Assembly: GCF_000344805.1 (NCBI RefSeq)
Contig: NC_020453.1
Span: 5,303,001 to 5,367,000 of the forward strand
Length of the DNA: 64,000 bases
From: Bradyrhizobium oligotrophicum S58
Lineage (GTDB): Bacteria; Pseudomonadota; Alphaproteobacteria; Rhizobiales; Xanthobacteraceae
Direction: 5' to 3'
The notes beneath the pieces were generated by a model. The model was not told the DNA's origin and searched no databases. It saw nothing but the letters and a program-made list of their open reading frames with translations. Below are positions 19,960-29,274 of this stretch, in pieces (the stretch's first letter is position 1; each line of letters opens with the position of its first letter). The translations under genes were made by a program, and so were the position numbers.

Positions 19960-19973
19960 CAACGGCCGCTCCC

Positions 19974-20112
19974 GTAGCCCGCATGAGCGACAGCCGGTGC
20001 GCGGAACGCGCGGCGGCGACAGCGACATGCGGGATCTCACGAACTGCGGCGATGAACCCGGATGTCGCTCCGCCTTCGCCCTTCGGGCTGCGGCGCCGCT
20101 CATCCGGGCTAC
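19974..20112. repeat. Palindromic repeat, family A (variant left arm)
   Basis: The left end GTAGCCCGCATGAG has one change against the right end CTCATCCGGGCTAC; the right half carries an extra CGCCCTTCGGGCTGCGGCG insert. It lies between the ATPase and the M81 peptidase genes. Confidence 0.85.
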
Positions 20113-20209
20113 GCGTTAGCGGCATGCAAAACGGCATCGCTCCATCGCTTGCGTGGGCCGCGAAGGCGGGTCTAACGTCACTGTACGTTCAACGGCCTGA
20201 GGCGAAGTA

Positions 20210-21709
20210 ATGACGCGCGTCGCGATTGGCGGCTTCCTGCACGAGACCAACACCTTCGCACCGACAAAAGCGGACTACGACGCCTTCATGCATGGCGGCG
20301 GCCGTGCCTCGATCGCTGATGCAGCCAGCGTGCTCACGACCATGCGCGGCATCAATGCCGGCCAGGCCGGCTTCATCGCAGTCGCGGAGGCCAACGGCTG
20401 GGAAATCGTTCCAACCATCGCCTGCGCGGCGAGCCCGTCGGCGCACGTCACCAAGGATGCGTTCGAGCGCATCACGACCACGATGGTCGACCGGATCAAG
20501 GCGGCCGGTCCGCTCGACGGCGTCTATCTCGACCTGCACGGCGCGATGGTGGCCGAACATCTCGACGACGGCGAAGGCGAGATCCTCGCCCGCGTGCGCG
20601 AGGCGATCGGTCCGGACGTGCCGCTGGTCGCGAGCCTCGACCTGCACGCCAACGTCACGCCCGAGATGATCGCGCAGGCCGACGCGCTGATCGCCTATCG
20701 CAAATATCCGCACACCGACATGGCCGACACCGGCCGCGCGTCGGCCGAGCACCTCGCGCTGCTGCTGGGCGCGCAGGCCCCGCTTGCAAAAGCGTTCCGG
20801 CAGCTGCCGTTCCTGATCCCGATCAGCTGGCAATGCACCAACGACCAGCCGACCAAAGGCATCTACGAACAGCTCGCCGCGCTGCAGAGCGAGGCCGTGC
20901 CGACGCTGTCGTTCGCGCCGGGCTTTCCGGCGGCTGATTTCACGCATTGCGGCCCGAGCGTGTTCGCCTATGGCCGCACGCAGGCCGATGCGGACGCCGC
21001 GGCGGATGCGATCGCGGCGATCGTCATGGGCCATGAGGATGATTTCGATGGCCGCATCTACACGCCCGATGACGGCGTCCGCCATGCGATGACGCTGGCG
21101 AAGACGGCGAGCCGCCCGATCGTGATCGCCGACACCCAGGACAATCCCGGCGCCGGCGGCGATTCCGACACCATGGGCATGCTGCGCGCGCTGGTGCGCA
21201 ACCGCGCCAGCCGCGCCGCGATCGGCATGATCTATGATCCGCAATCGGCGCTGGCGGCGCATGCGGCCGGCGAAGGCGCAACTGTCACCCTGTCGCTCGG
21301 CGGCAAGAGCGGCATATCAGGCGATGCGCCGTTCGAGGAGAGCTTCATCGTCGAGAAGCTCTCCGACGGCCGCTTCATTGCGCCCGGTCCGTTCTATGGT
21401 GGTCGCAAGATGGAGATGGGTCCCTCTGCGGCGTTGCGCATCGGCAATGTCCGGGTCGTGCTCTGCTCGCACAAGGCCCAGCTCGCCGACCAGGAAATGT
21501 ATCGCTTCGTCGGCATCGAGCCGACCGAGCAGGCGATCCTCGTCAACAAGAGCTCGGTGCATTTCCGCGCCGATTTCGAGCCCATCGCTGAACAGCTCCT
21601 GATCTGCGCCGCGCCCGGCGCGATGCCCGCCGATCCCTCCACCCTGCTCTGGACACGCTTGCGTCCGGGCATCCGGCTGAAGCCGAACGGCCCGGCGTTC
21701 CCAGCTTAG
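20210..21709 (+). CDS. M81 family metallopeptidase (MlrC / microcystinase C-like)
   Basis: A 499-residue protein matching the MlrC family, whose founding member opens linear microcystin peptides. The N-terminal domain begins VAIGGFLHETNTFAPTKADYDAF, with a possible metal ligand in HETN, and continues through VYLDLHGAMVAE (near residue 105) and ASLDLHANVTPEM (near 142). The C-terminal MlrC domain begins around residue 300 with IVIADTQDNPGAGGDSDTMG. In most bacteria the natural substrate is unknown; the position next to a peptide importer and M20 peptidases argues for hydrolysis of imported peptides or amides. It is 31 bases from the next gene and probably cotranscribed with it. Confidence 0.88.
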   Translation: MTRVAIGGFLHETNTFAPTKADYDAFMHGGGRASIADAASVLTTMRGINAGQAGFIAVAEANGWEIVPTIACAASPSAHVTKDAFERITTTMVDRIKAAGPLDGVYLDLHGAMVAEHLDDGEGEILARVREAIGPDVPLVASLDLHANVTPEMIAQADALIAYRKYPHTDMADTGRASAEHLALLLGAQAPLAKAFRQLPFLIPISWQCTNDQPTKGIYEQLAALQSEAVPTLSFAPGFPAADFTHCGPSVFAYGRTQADADAAADAIAAIVMGHEDDFDGRIYTPDDGVRHAMTLAKTASRPIVIADTQDNPGAGGDSDTMGMLRALVRNRASRAAIGMIYDPQSALAAHAAGEGATVTLSLGGKSGISGDAPFEESFIVEKLSDGRFIAPGPFYGGRKMEMGPSAALRIGNVRVVLCSHKAQLADQEMYRFVGIEPTEQAILVNKSSVHFRADFEPIAEQLLICAAPGAMPADPSTLLWTRLRPGIRLKPNGPAFPA

Positions 21710-21740
21710 ACCCATCAACGACTTCCAACGGAAAGCCATC

Positions 21741-22904
21741 ATGCCCACGATCGACCGCATCCAAGGTTACGCCGACGAACTCACCGCCATCCGGCGCGAC
21801 CTGCACGCCCATCCGGAGATCGGCTTCGAGGAGACGCGCACCTCCGGCATCGTCGCCGAGAAGCTGTCGCAATGGGGCATCGAGGTGCATCGCGGCCTCG
21901 GCGGCACCGGCGTGATCGGCGTGCTCAAGGGCAGGAACGACGGCGGCAAGAAGATCGGCCTGCGCGCGGACATGGATGCGCTGCCGATGGAGGAGAACAC
22001 CAACCTGCCCTGGCGTTCGACCATCCCCGGCAAGTTCCATGGCTGCGGCCATGATGGCCACACCACGATGCTGCTCGGCACCGCGCGCTATCTCGCCGAG
22101 ACCCGCAACTTCGACGGCACCGTGCATTTCATCTTCCAGCCGGCGGAAGAAGGCCTCGGCGGCGCGCGGGCGATGATCAAGGACGGGCTGTTCCAGAAAT
22201 TTCCCTGCGACGAGCTCTACGGCCTGCACAATGCGCCCGACCTGGAGCATGGCGAGATCGCGATTCTGCCGGGACCAGCGATGGCCGGCGCCGACTTCTT
22301 CGATATCCGCATCTCCGGCTATGGCGCCCATGGCGCGATGCCCGAGCGCTCCAAGGATGCGGTGGTGATCGCGACCAGCGTGGCGCAGGCGATCCAGACC
22401 ATCGTCAGCCGCAATGTCGAGCCGCTGCAGGCGGCCGTGGTCTCGATCACCCAGATCCATGCCGGCTCGGCCTACAACGTCATTCCCGGCGACGCCTGGC
22501 TGTGCGGCACCGTGCGTGCCTTCTCCGACTCCGTGCGCGCGCTGGTGCGCGAGCGCATGCGCGCGATCTGCGCCGGCATGGCGGCTGCGTTCAATTGCGA
22601 GATCGATGTCGACATCCGCGACACGTTCAGCGTGCTGGTGAACCAGGAGGAGCAGTCCAAGGTGGTCGAGCAGGTCGCGCGCACCGTGGTCGAGCCGTCG
22701 AAGGTGCTGACGCGCGCGACGCCGAAGATGGGCAGCGAGGATTTCGCCGACATGCTGCAGACGATTCCGGGCGCCTATTTCTGGGTCGGTCATGACGGCT
22801 CGGTGCCGGTGCACAATCCCGGCTACGTGCTCGACGACAAGATCCTGCCGATCGGCGCCAGCATGTTCGCGCGCATCATCGAGACGCGCCTGCCGGCGGG
22901 CTGA
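21741..22904 (+). CDS. M20 amidohydrolase (hippurate hydrolase / aminoacylase-like)
   Basis: A 387-residue cytoplasmic amidohydrolase of the M20D group. It has RRDLHAHPEIGFEE near residue 20, LRADMDALPM near 75, GCGHDGHTTMLLG near 101, QPAEEGLGGA near 135, LHNAPDLE near 160 and the C-terminal MGSEDFADM metal ligand near 330. These motifs are typical of hippurate hydrolases, N-acyl-amino-acid amidohydrolases and IAA-amino-acid hydrolases. Exact acyl specificity cannot be read. It sits between the M81 peptidase and the amidase genes in one run of same-strand hydrolases. Confidence 0.92.
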   Translation: MPTIDRIQGYADELTAIRRDLHAHPEIGFEETRTSGIVAEKLSQWGIEVHRGLGGTGVIGVLKGRNDGGKKIGLRADMDALPMEENTNLPWRSTIPGKFHGCGHDGHTTMLLGTARYLAETRNFDGTVHFIFQPAEEGLGGARAMIKDGLFQKFPCDELYGLHNAPDLEHGEIAILPGPAMAGADFFDIRISGYGAHGAMPERSKDAVVIATSVAQAIQTIVSRNVEPLQAAVVSITQIHAGSAYNVIPGDAWLCGTVRAFSDSVRALVRERMRAICAGMAAAFNCEIDVDIRDTFSVLVNQEEQSKVVEQVARTVVEPSKVLTRATPKMGSEDFADMLQTIPGAYFWVGHDGSVPVHNPGYVLDDKILPIGASMFARIIETRLPAG

Positions 22905-22970
22905 TGCCGTCTGACATACGTCAATGAGCGGGCGGCCATCTCATACGAAGTTCGGCGTGGGAGTACCAGC

Positions 22971-24392
22971 ATGCACAAGCCCGTCTCGGATGACGTCACC
23001 TCGCTGCACGATCTCTCCGCCGTCGATCTGATCGCCGGCTATCGCGCGCGCCAGTTCTCGCCGTCCGAGGTGATGGACGATGTGCTGGCGCATGTCGCGG
23101 CCTGGGAGCCTGCTATCAAGGCGCTGTATCTGCTCGACCCCGACGCCGCGCGAACCGCGGCCAAGGCGTCGACCGAGCGCTGGGCCAATGACGAGCCGGC
23201 GGGCGTGCTGGACGGCGTGCCGGCGACGGTGAAGGACAACATCGCCACCAAGGGCCAGCCGATGCCGCTGGGCGCGGCCAGCGTCACGCGCACGCCGTTG
23301 GCAGCCGACGCGCCGCCGGTGGCGCGCCTGCGCGAGGCCGGTGCGATCATCTTCGCCAAGACCACGATGCCCGACTACGGCATGCTGTCGTCGGGCCTGT
23401 CGAGCTACCATCCGCTGACGCGCAATCCGTGGGATCTCCGCATGAACCCCGGCGGCTCCAGCGCCGGCGCGGGCGCTGCCGCGGCTGCGGGCTATGGCCC
23501 GCTGCATGTCGGCACTGACATCGGCGGCTCGATCCGGCTGCCGGCGTCGTGGTGCGGCCTCGTCGGCCTCAAGCCGAGCTTCGGCCGCGTGCCGATCGAT
23601 CCGCCCTATGTCGGCCGCGTCGCCGGTCCCATGACGCGGATCGTCGACGACGCCGCGCTGATGATGAGCGTGCTGTCGAAGCCGGACAGGCGCGACGGCA
23701 CCAGCCTGCCGCCGTCCGACCTGCACTGGAAGGTCGCGGAGAAGCCTACCCGCAAGCTGCGCATCGGCCTGATGCTCGACCTCGGCGGCGTCGGCCAGGC
23801 GCTGGAGGCGCCGGTGCGCGCAACAACGCTCGCGGCCGCCAAAGCGTTCGAGGACGCAGGCGCCGTCGTCAGTGAGGTGAGAGGTTTTCTGACCCGCGAG
23901 ATGCTCGACGGCCTCGACAATTTCTGGCGCGCGCGGCTGTGGGACGATCTGGCGCGGCTCGCGCCCGAGGTGCGCGCCAAGACCCTGCCCTACATTTTGC
24001 AATGGGCGGAGCGCGGCGCCGCGCTGTCGGGCGTCGAGGTCGTCCGGGGCTTCAACGTCACCATGACCCTGCGCGCGTCGGCCGCAAAGCTGTTCTGCGA
24101 CTACGACTACATCATCTCGCCGGTCTCGCCGGGCGTGAAGTTTCCGGCCGAGTTCGCCTCGCCCGTCAACGATCCCCAAGCGCCGTTCGAGCACATCACC
24201 TACACCGTGCCGTGGAACATGTCGGAGAACCCGGCGATCTCGGTCAATGCCGGCTTTGACGACGACGGCTTCCCGATCGGCCTGCAGATCATCGGCCGCC
24301 GCTTCGACGATGTCGGTGTGCTGGGGATGGCGAAGACGTTCGAGAGCCTGCGCGGCGAACAGCGGCCGTGGCCGAAGGCGCCAACCGCGTAG
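22971..24392 (+). CDS. Amidase (amidase signature family)
   Basis: A 473-residue Ser-cisSer-Lys amidohydrolase. The catalytic Lys is in TVKDNIATKG near residue 85, the cis-Ser in NPGGSSAGAGAAAA near 163, and the nucleophile Ser in TDIGGSIRLPASWCGLVGLKPSFGR near 187. The family includes GatA, fatty-acid amide hydrolases, aryl-acylamidases and 6-aminohexanoate-cyclic-dimer hydrolase; no GatB or GatC lies nearby, so this is a catabolic amidase rather than a tRNA amidotransferase subunit. Its TAG stop codon (24390-24392) is part of the GTAGCCC end of a family A palindrome, so the repeat has landed exactly at the gene end. Confidence 0.92.
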   Translation: MHKPVSDDVTSLHDLSAVDLIAGYRARQFSPSEVMDDVLAHVAAWEPAIKALYLLDPDAARTAAKASTERWANDEPAGVLDGVPATVKDNIATKGQPMPLGAASVTRTPLAADAPPVARLREAGAIIFAKTTMPDYGMLSSGLSSYHPLTRNPWDLRMNPGGSSAGAGAAAAAGYGPLHVGTDIGGSIRLPASWCGLVGLKPSFGRVPIDPPYVGRVAGPMTRIVDDAALMMSVLSKPDRRDGTSLPPSDLHWKVAEKPTRKLRIGLMLDLGGVGQALEAPVRATTLAAAKAFEDAGAVVSEVRGFLTREMLDGLDNFWRARLWDDLARLAPEVRAKTLPYILQWAERGAALSGVEVVRGFNVTMTLRASAAKLFCDYDYIISPVSPGVKFPAEFASPVNDPQAPFEHITYTVPWNMSENPAISVNAGFDDDGFPIGLQIIGRRFDDVGVLGMAKTFESLRGEQRPWPKAPTA

Positions 24393-24470
24393 CCCGGATG
24401 AGCGCAGCGACATCCGGATTCACCGACACACCGCGTGAGACCCGCATGTCGCCGCGCTCATCCGGGCTAC
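24389..24470. repeat. Palindromic repeat, family A, overlapping the amidase stop
   Basis: GTAGCCCGGATGAG at the left end and CTCATCCGGGCTAC at the right. The first four bases contain the amidase stop codon. Confidence 0.9.
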
Positions 24471-24484
24471 GAACATCTCCACGA

Positions 24485-24561
24485 GTCATTGCGAGCGAAG
24501 CGAAGCAATCCAGAGTCCCGCCCACGACTCTGGATTGCTTCGCTTGCGCTCGCAATGACGG
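24485..24561. repeat. Palindromic repeat, family B
   Basis: GTCATTGCGAGCG on the left and CGCTCGCAATGAC on the right, with GAAGCAATCCAGAGTC and GACTCTGGATTGCTTC inside. Confidence 0.9.
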
Positions 24562-24711
24562 GGAGAGAGTGTGGGCCACATCGCTACTGGATCGCTTGCT
24601 GAGAGAACAATGCTGCGCGCGGCGCTTTTGCCCGCCCCGCGGAATGTCATGCGCACTTTGACGCGGCCCAGCGCTGAACTATTGTAGTCCGATCGTCGAT
24701 CTCAATTTCGC

Positions 24712-24809
24712 CGTCACTCCGGGGCGTGCGAAGCACGAGCCCGGAGTCCATACTCACGATCGTGGTTATGGATTCCGGGCTCACGCCTGCGGGCGTGCCC
24801 CGGAATGAC
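24712..24809. repeat. Palindromic repeat, family C
   Basis: CGTCACTCCGGGGCGTGC on the left and CCCCGGAATGAC on the right, with AGCCCGGAGTCCAT and ATGGATTCCGGGCT inside. One mismatch (CACTCC for CATTCC) in the left arm. It lies just upstream of the enoyl-CoA hydratase gene. Confidence 0.88.
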
Positions 24810-24862
24810 AGCGGAGTTTGTGGCACGCACAACCAACAACAACGACCGCATCAGGAAACCCC

Positions 24863-25753
24863 ATGGCCTACCAGACCATCCTTTACGATGTCGCCGACAA
24901 GATCCTCACCATCACGCTGAACCGGCCGGAGAAGCTCAACGCCTTCACCCCGACCATGCAGCGCGAGCTGATCGATGCCTTCGATCGCGCCGACAAGGAC
25001 GATGGTGTCAGGGCCATCATCGTCACCGGCGCGGGCCGCGCGTTCTGCGCCGGCGCTGATCTTTCTTCCGGCGCCGACACCTTTGACCGCGACGCGAGGC
25101 GCGGGCCGGTGAAGCGTCATGCCGACGGCCGTGTCGACTACTCCGATCCGCAGGTGCGCGATGGCGGCGGCCAGGTGACGTTGCGCATCTTCAAGTCGCT
25201 GAAGCCGGTCATCGCCGCGGTGAACGGCCCGGCGGTCGGCATCGGCGTCACCATGCAGCTTGCGATGGACATCCGCATTGCCTCGGAGGCAGCGCGGTTC
25301 GGCTTCGTGTTCTCGCAGCGCGGCATCGTGCCGGAGGCGGCCTCGAGCTGGTTCCTGCCGCGTCTCGTCGGCATCTCGCAGGCATTGGAATGGTGCTACA
25401 CCGGCCGGGTGTTCCCGGCGCAGGAGGCGCTCGCCGGCCGCCTCGTCAGCCGCCTGGTGCCGCCAGATGATCTCCTGCCGACCGCACGCGCTCTGGCGCG
25501 CGAGATCGCAGAGAAGACCGCGCCGGTGTCGATCGCGCTGATCCGCCAGATGATGTGGCGCATGATGGGCGCGGACGATCCGATGGAGGCGCACAAGATC
25601 GACAGCCGCGGCATCTACGCGCGCGGGCGTTCCGACGACGTCAAGGAAGGCGTGGTGTCGTTCCTGGAGAAGCGCCCGGCGCAGTTCAAGAATACGGTCA
25701 CGGCCGACATGCCGGATTATTTTCCGTGGTGGGATGAGCGGGATTACAGATAG
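24863..25753 (+). CDS. Enoyl-CoA hydratase / crotonase-family protein
   Basis: A 296-residue crotonase-fold protein. The first oxyanion-hole region reads GAGRAFCAGADLSSG (near residue 60) and the second NGPAVGIGVTMQLAMDIRIAS (near 120), followed by RGIVPEAASSWFLPRLVG where hydratases carry the second catalytic Glu; here Glu is present in PEAASS. LNRPEKLNAFTP near residue 18 is typical. It probably hydrates 2-enoyl-CoA esters, though the family also includes isomerases and hydrolases. The ATG at 24863 (CAGGAAACC upstream) was preferred to an in-frame ATG at 24818. It stands alone, with repeats on both sides. Confidence 0.9.
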   Translation: MAYQTILYDVADKILTITLNRPEKLNAFTPTMQRELIDAFDRADKDDGVRAIIVTGAGRAFCAGADLSSGADTFDRDARRGPVKRHADGRVDYSDPQVRDGGGQVTLRIFKSLKPVIAAVNGPAVGIGVTMQLAMDIRIASEAARFGFVFSQRGIVPEAASSWFLPRLVGISQALEWCYTGRVFPAQEALAGRLVSRLVPPDDLLPTARALAREIAEKTAPVSIALIRQMMWRMMGADDPMEAHKIDSRGIYARGRSDDVKEGVVSFLEKRPAQFKNTVTADMPDYFPWWDERDYR

Positions 25754-25761
25754 TCTCTCCC

Positions 25762-25844
25762 CGTCATTGCGAGGAGCACTTGCGACGAAGCAATCCAGAG
25801 TCTTTTCGCAGCCCTGGATTGCTTCGCTTCGCTCGCAATGACGG
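25762..25844. repeat. Palindromic repeat, family B
   Basis: CCGTCATTGCGAG on the left and CTCGCAATGACGG on the right, with GAAGCAATCCAG and CTGGATTGCTTC inside; nine bases after the hydratase stop. Confidence 0.9.
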
Positions 25845-25861
25845 CGGCGCGCCTAGCCTTC

Positions 25862-25973
25862 GTAGCCCGGATGAGCGCCCGCCGGAGCCCGAAGGGCGCA
25901 GACGGAAGCGATATCCGGGATCTAACATGCGGCGTCGGAGACCCCCGCATGTCGCACCGCTCATGCGGGCTAC
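25862..25973. repeat. Palindromic repeat, family A
   Basis: Left end GTAGCCCGGATGAGCG with a GGAGCCCGAAGGGCGCAGACGG insert, right end CGCTCATGCGGGCTAC (one change). The remaining bases to 26164 hold a short GTCCCGGCGCGGAGGCCGGGAC hairpin (26078-26101) and no gene. Confidence 0.85.
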
Positions 25974-26164
25974 CAGCCTCGCCATCGTCCCGACCTCCGC
26001 GCCGGAACTCATAGCTACCGAACGCTGTTTGACGAAGGTTGATGCCCAGGCTGCCTCAAAGACAAATCACGCGGTATGGGTCCCGGCGCGGAGGCCGGGA
26101 CGACAGCGAGGGTGGAGCGACGCCTTGCGCGCGATGAGCAGCCCATCACATCGCCTGCGATCGC

Positions 26165-28204
26165 TCACGCCGCCTTGATGCCGCGAATGAAGGCGTCGAC
26201 ATGGCGGCGCATGCTCTCGGACTGGCGCAGCAGCTCGGCCGACGCCCCGAGCACCTGGCTGGCGGTGACGCCGGATTCGTTTGCGGCGGCCGTGACCTGC
26301 TGGATGTTCTGCGAGATCTCGTCCGTCCCCTTGGCCGCGTGCTGAACGTTGCGCGCCATCTCGCGCGTGGCCGCGCCCTGCTCCTCCACCGCATTCGCGA
26401 TCGACGACGCGATCTCGTTCAGCTCGCCGATGGTCGTGGTGATGCCGCGGATGGCGCGGACGGCCTCGGTCGACACCTCCTGCATTCCGGAGATCTGCGC
26501 GCGGATCTCGCCGGTCGCCTTGGCCGTCTGCTCGGCCAGCAGCTTCACCTCGCCGGCGACGACGGCAAAGCCGCGGCCGGCATCGCCCGCCCGCGCGGCC
26601 TCGATCGTCGCGTTGAGCGCGAGAAGGTTGGTCTGGCCGGCAATGTCGCTGATCAGCCGCACGACGTCGCCGATCCGCTCGGCCATGCTGGAAAGGCCCT
26701 GCACGGTCTCGTTGGTCCGCTGTCCCTCCGCGACCGCCTTCTGCGCAATGTCGGCCGACTGCGTCACCTGGCCGCCGATCCCGGCGACCGAGCTCGACAG
26801 CTGGTCCGTCGCCGCCGCCATCGTCTGCATGTTGCTCGATGCGGCCTCGGTCGCCTGCGCGACGCTGCTCGCTTCGCCGCAGGTCCGGCTCGCGGTCCGG
26901 TTCATCACCGCAGCCGTCGATTCGAGTTGCGTCGAGGCCGCGATCACGCTGTCGATCACGGCCGCGATGTCGCCGCTGAAACGGTCGGTCAGCTCGCCGA
27001 CCCGCTTCGCCTTCTCGGCGCGCTGGCTCATCGCGTCCGCGTCCCTGGCGGCGAGCTCGGCGCCATGGATCATGTTCTCCTTGAAGACCTGCACCGCCCT
27101 TGCCATCAGGCCGACTTCGTCCCGCCGGTCGACGGCGTCGATCGCCGTGCCTACATCGCCCTTTGCCAGCCGCGTCATCGTATCGGCCAGCACGTTGATC
27201 GGCCGGGTGATGCTGCGCGCCAGCGCGACGACGATCGCGAGGCTCAGCACCAAGGCCAGCAGCAGCATCACGCCGACGGCGGCGAGGCTGGCCGTGGCCG
27301 CGGCCTGCTTGCCAGCCATCAGCGCCGACAGCTCGGCGGCCAGCGCGTCTTCGACCTGCTTCAGCAGGTCGATCCGCAGCGTGGCCGCATCGAACCAGGC
27401 TTTGCTCGTGAGCCCCTTGAAATCACCGCTGACGCCACCCTGCTCCACCACCTTGCGCATGGCAACGACGCCGTCGATCGCCGGTCCGGTCATCGCCGCA
27501 TCGAATGCCGCGCGCGCTCTCGCCGAGGCGGTGGCGCGAAATGCCCCGAAATAGCTGTCCTGTGCCGCAGCCAGCCCCATCGCGCGCGCGTAGGCGGCCT
27601 GCTCGAAGCGGCCGGCGGCGAGGCCTCCCGCCACGACCGCGCGCTCCAGGCCGGCGCGCTCCTTGCCTTCGGTCAGATTGCCATAGGCGATGATCGCCTT
27701 GGAGATCTCGTCGTCGTCGCTCAGCACCGATATGCCGCTGATCAGGCTGGTCAGCCGGCCGACGATCTCGGTGAGCGAGCCAACCGCCACCGCCGGCGTG
27801 ACGGCCTGCGCATCGATGTCGCCGCGGCGGCGGTCGAGCTGCGCCAACGCCTGCTCGCTCGCCTGCGCCGCCTCGGCCAGCGCGCCGCTCCGGCGCAGCC
27901 CGTCCAATGCGGCGACCGCATGCGCGCGCTCGCCATCGGTCAGCTGGCGCTGCTGATCCAGTTCGGCCCGCATCTGCGTGCCCTTGCTGCTGAGGAAGGC
28001 CGACGACATGCCGCGCTCGCGCTGCAGCTCATGAACGAAACGGCTGAGCCTGCCGACGGCATCCGCCGCCGGCTGCATCTGCATCATCTCGACGCGCACC
28101 GCCCATTTCGTGGAGATCTCGTAAGCCGCCAACGCAGCCAATGTGAGGATGGGCAGCAATGCAGAAAGGGCTATGCGGTGAAGTATCTTCGACGTCTTCA
28201 ACAT
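26165..28204 (-). CDS. Methyl-accepting chemotaxis protein with NIT sensor domain
   Basis: A 679-residue inner-membrane chemoreceptor. TM1 is at about residues 9-28 (ALSALLPILTLAALAAYEI). The periplasmic part contains the start of a NIT (nitrate/nitrite-sensing) domain, recognised from FVHELQRERGMSSAFLSSKG near residue 56. TM2 is near 305-330 (LAAVGVMLLLALVLSLAIVVALA), followed by a HAMP domain (RSITRPINVLADTMTRLAKGDV). The signalling hairpin tip is [22 protein letters not shown] near residue 535. No CheR-tethering pentapeptide is visible at the C-terminus (IRGIKAA). In NasR-type proteins the NIT domain binds nitrate or nitrite; that ligand is an inference here. Confidence 0.92.
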   Translation of the reverse strand: MLKTSKILHRIALSALLPILTLAALAAYEISTKWAVRVEMMQMQPAADAVGRLSRFVHELQRERGMSSAFLSSKGTQMRAELDQQRQLTDGERAHAVAALDGLRRSGALAEAAQASEQALAQLDRRRGDIDAQAVTPAVAVGSLTEIVGRLTSLISGISVLSDDDEISKAIIAYGNLTEGKERAGLERAVVAGGLAAGRFEQAAYARAMGLAAAQDSYFGAFRATASARARAAFDAAMTGPAIDGVVAMRKVVEQGGVSGDFKGLTSKAWFDAATLRIDLLKQVEDALAAELSALMAGKQAAATASLAAVGVMLLLALVLSLAIVVALARSITRPINVLADTMTRLAKGDVGTAIDAVDRRDEVGLMARAVQVFKENMIHGAELAARDADAMSQRAEKAKRVGELTDRFSGDIAAVIDSVIAASTQLESTAAVMNRTASRTCGEASSVAQATEAASSNMQTMAAATDQLSSSVAGIGGQVTQSADIAQKAVAEGQRTNETVQGLSSMAERIGDVVRLISDIAGQTNLLALNATIEAARAGDAGRGFAVVAGEVKLLAEQTAKATGEIRAQISGMQEVSTEAVRAIRGITTTIGELNEIASSIANAVEEQGAATREMARNVQHAAKGTDEISQNIQQVTAAANESGVTASQVLGASAELLRQSESMRRHVDAFIRGIKAA

Positions 28205-28296
28205 GATCGGCCTCGACCTGTCCGATCATTCTATGAATCCAGTGGTAAAAAAATACAGAGTCCCATCCGCCACATTTTTGGGCAGACGCCTGCCAA

Positions 28297-29274
28297 CTAA
28301 TCCATCATCAGCGCGACGCGACCGATCGCCTTGCGCTCGATCAATAGCCGCATCGCGCGCGCGTAGTCCGCGAACGGGACGCGATGCGATACGTTGGGCC
28401 GCAGTCTGCCTTGCTCGGCGAACGCGAGCAGCGCGGCCATGCGCCGCTTGCCCGATTCAGGATCCTTGCGCGCGGCCTCGCCGGCGCGGACGCCGAGCAC
28501 ACTCGCGCCCTTCATCAGGATCAGATTGGTACGCGCCAGGCCAATGCCGCCGGTGAAGCCGATCACGAGCAGCCGCGCGCCCCAGGCGATGCAGCGCACG
28601 CTGTTCTCGAACACCTCGCCGCCGACCGGATCGAACACGACGTCGACACCGCGGCCGTCCGTGATGCGCTTCACCGCATCACGAAACGGCTCGCGCGAAT
28701 ACAGCACGAGATGATCGGCGCCACGCGATTGTGCCACCGCTAGCTTCTCCTCCGACGAGGCCGCTGCGATCACGGTCGCGCCCAGGAGCTTGCCGAGCTC
28801 GACGGCGGCAAGGCCGACGCCACCACCGGCGCCATGCACCAGCAGCGTCTCGCCGGCCTCGAGCTGGCCGCGATCGACCAGCGCGTGATAGGCGGTGCCG
28901 TGGCCGGCGAGATAGGTCGCGCCTTCCGCGTAATCGAAAGTCGACGGCAGCGGCGTAAGCTGGCTGGTCGCAACCACCGCCTCCTCGGCATAGGCGCCGA
29001 AGCGCATGCGGACGATCACCTTGTCACCGATGGCTTGCCCCGTCACAGCGGCGCCGGTCTCGATCACGTCGCCGGCCGCTTCCACCCCCGGCGTGAACGG
29101 CAGCTCCGGCTTGAGCTGATATTCGCCGGCCGCCATCAGTATGTCCGGAAAGTTGATGCCGGCGGCGCGGATCTTCAGCCGCACCTCGCCGTCACCGAGT
29201 GAGCGCGGCGGTAGGGCCTCCAGCCGCAGCGTCTCCGGCGGGCCGAGCGCGCGACAGACGATCGCGCGTGGCAT
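28297..29274 (-). CDS. NADPH:quinone oxidoreductase (zinc-free MDR family)
   Basis: A 325-residue medium-chain dehydrogenase/reductase of the quinone-oxidoreductase type. The substrate domain contains GINFPDILMAAGEYQLKP (near residue 33) and PFTPGVEAAGDVIETG; the NADPH-binding Rossmann motif is VHGAGGGVGLAAVELGK near 145. The Cys/His zinc ligands of alcohol dehydrogenases are absent, as expected for this group. It reduces quinones or alpha,beta-unsaturated carbonyls. Its ATG shares one base with the stop codon of the upstream isomerase-like gene (TGATG), so the two are translationally coupled. Confidence 0.9.
   Translation of the reverse strand: MPRAIVCRALGPPETLRLEALPPRSLGDGEVRLKIRAAGINFPDILMAAGEYQLKPELPFTPGVEAAGDVIETGAAVTGQAIGDKVIVRMRFGAYAEEAVVATSQLTPLPSTFDYAEGATYLAGHGTAYHALVDRGQLEAGETLLVHGAGGGVGLAAVELGKLLGATVIAAASSEEKLAVAQSRGADHLVLYSREPFRDAVKRITDGRGVDVVFDPVGGEVFENSVRCIAWGARLLVIGFTGGIGLARTNLILMKGASVLGVRAGEAARKDPESGKRRMAALLAFAEQGRLRPNVSHRVPFADYARAMRLLIERKAIGRVALMMD

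Noticed and set aside
26201..28300. 699-codon plus-strand frame
   Set aside because: Shadow of the NIT-domain chemoreceptor gene; composition dominated by Arg/His/Gly/Ala.
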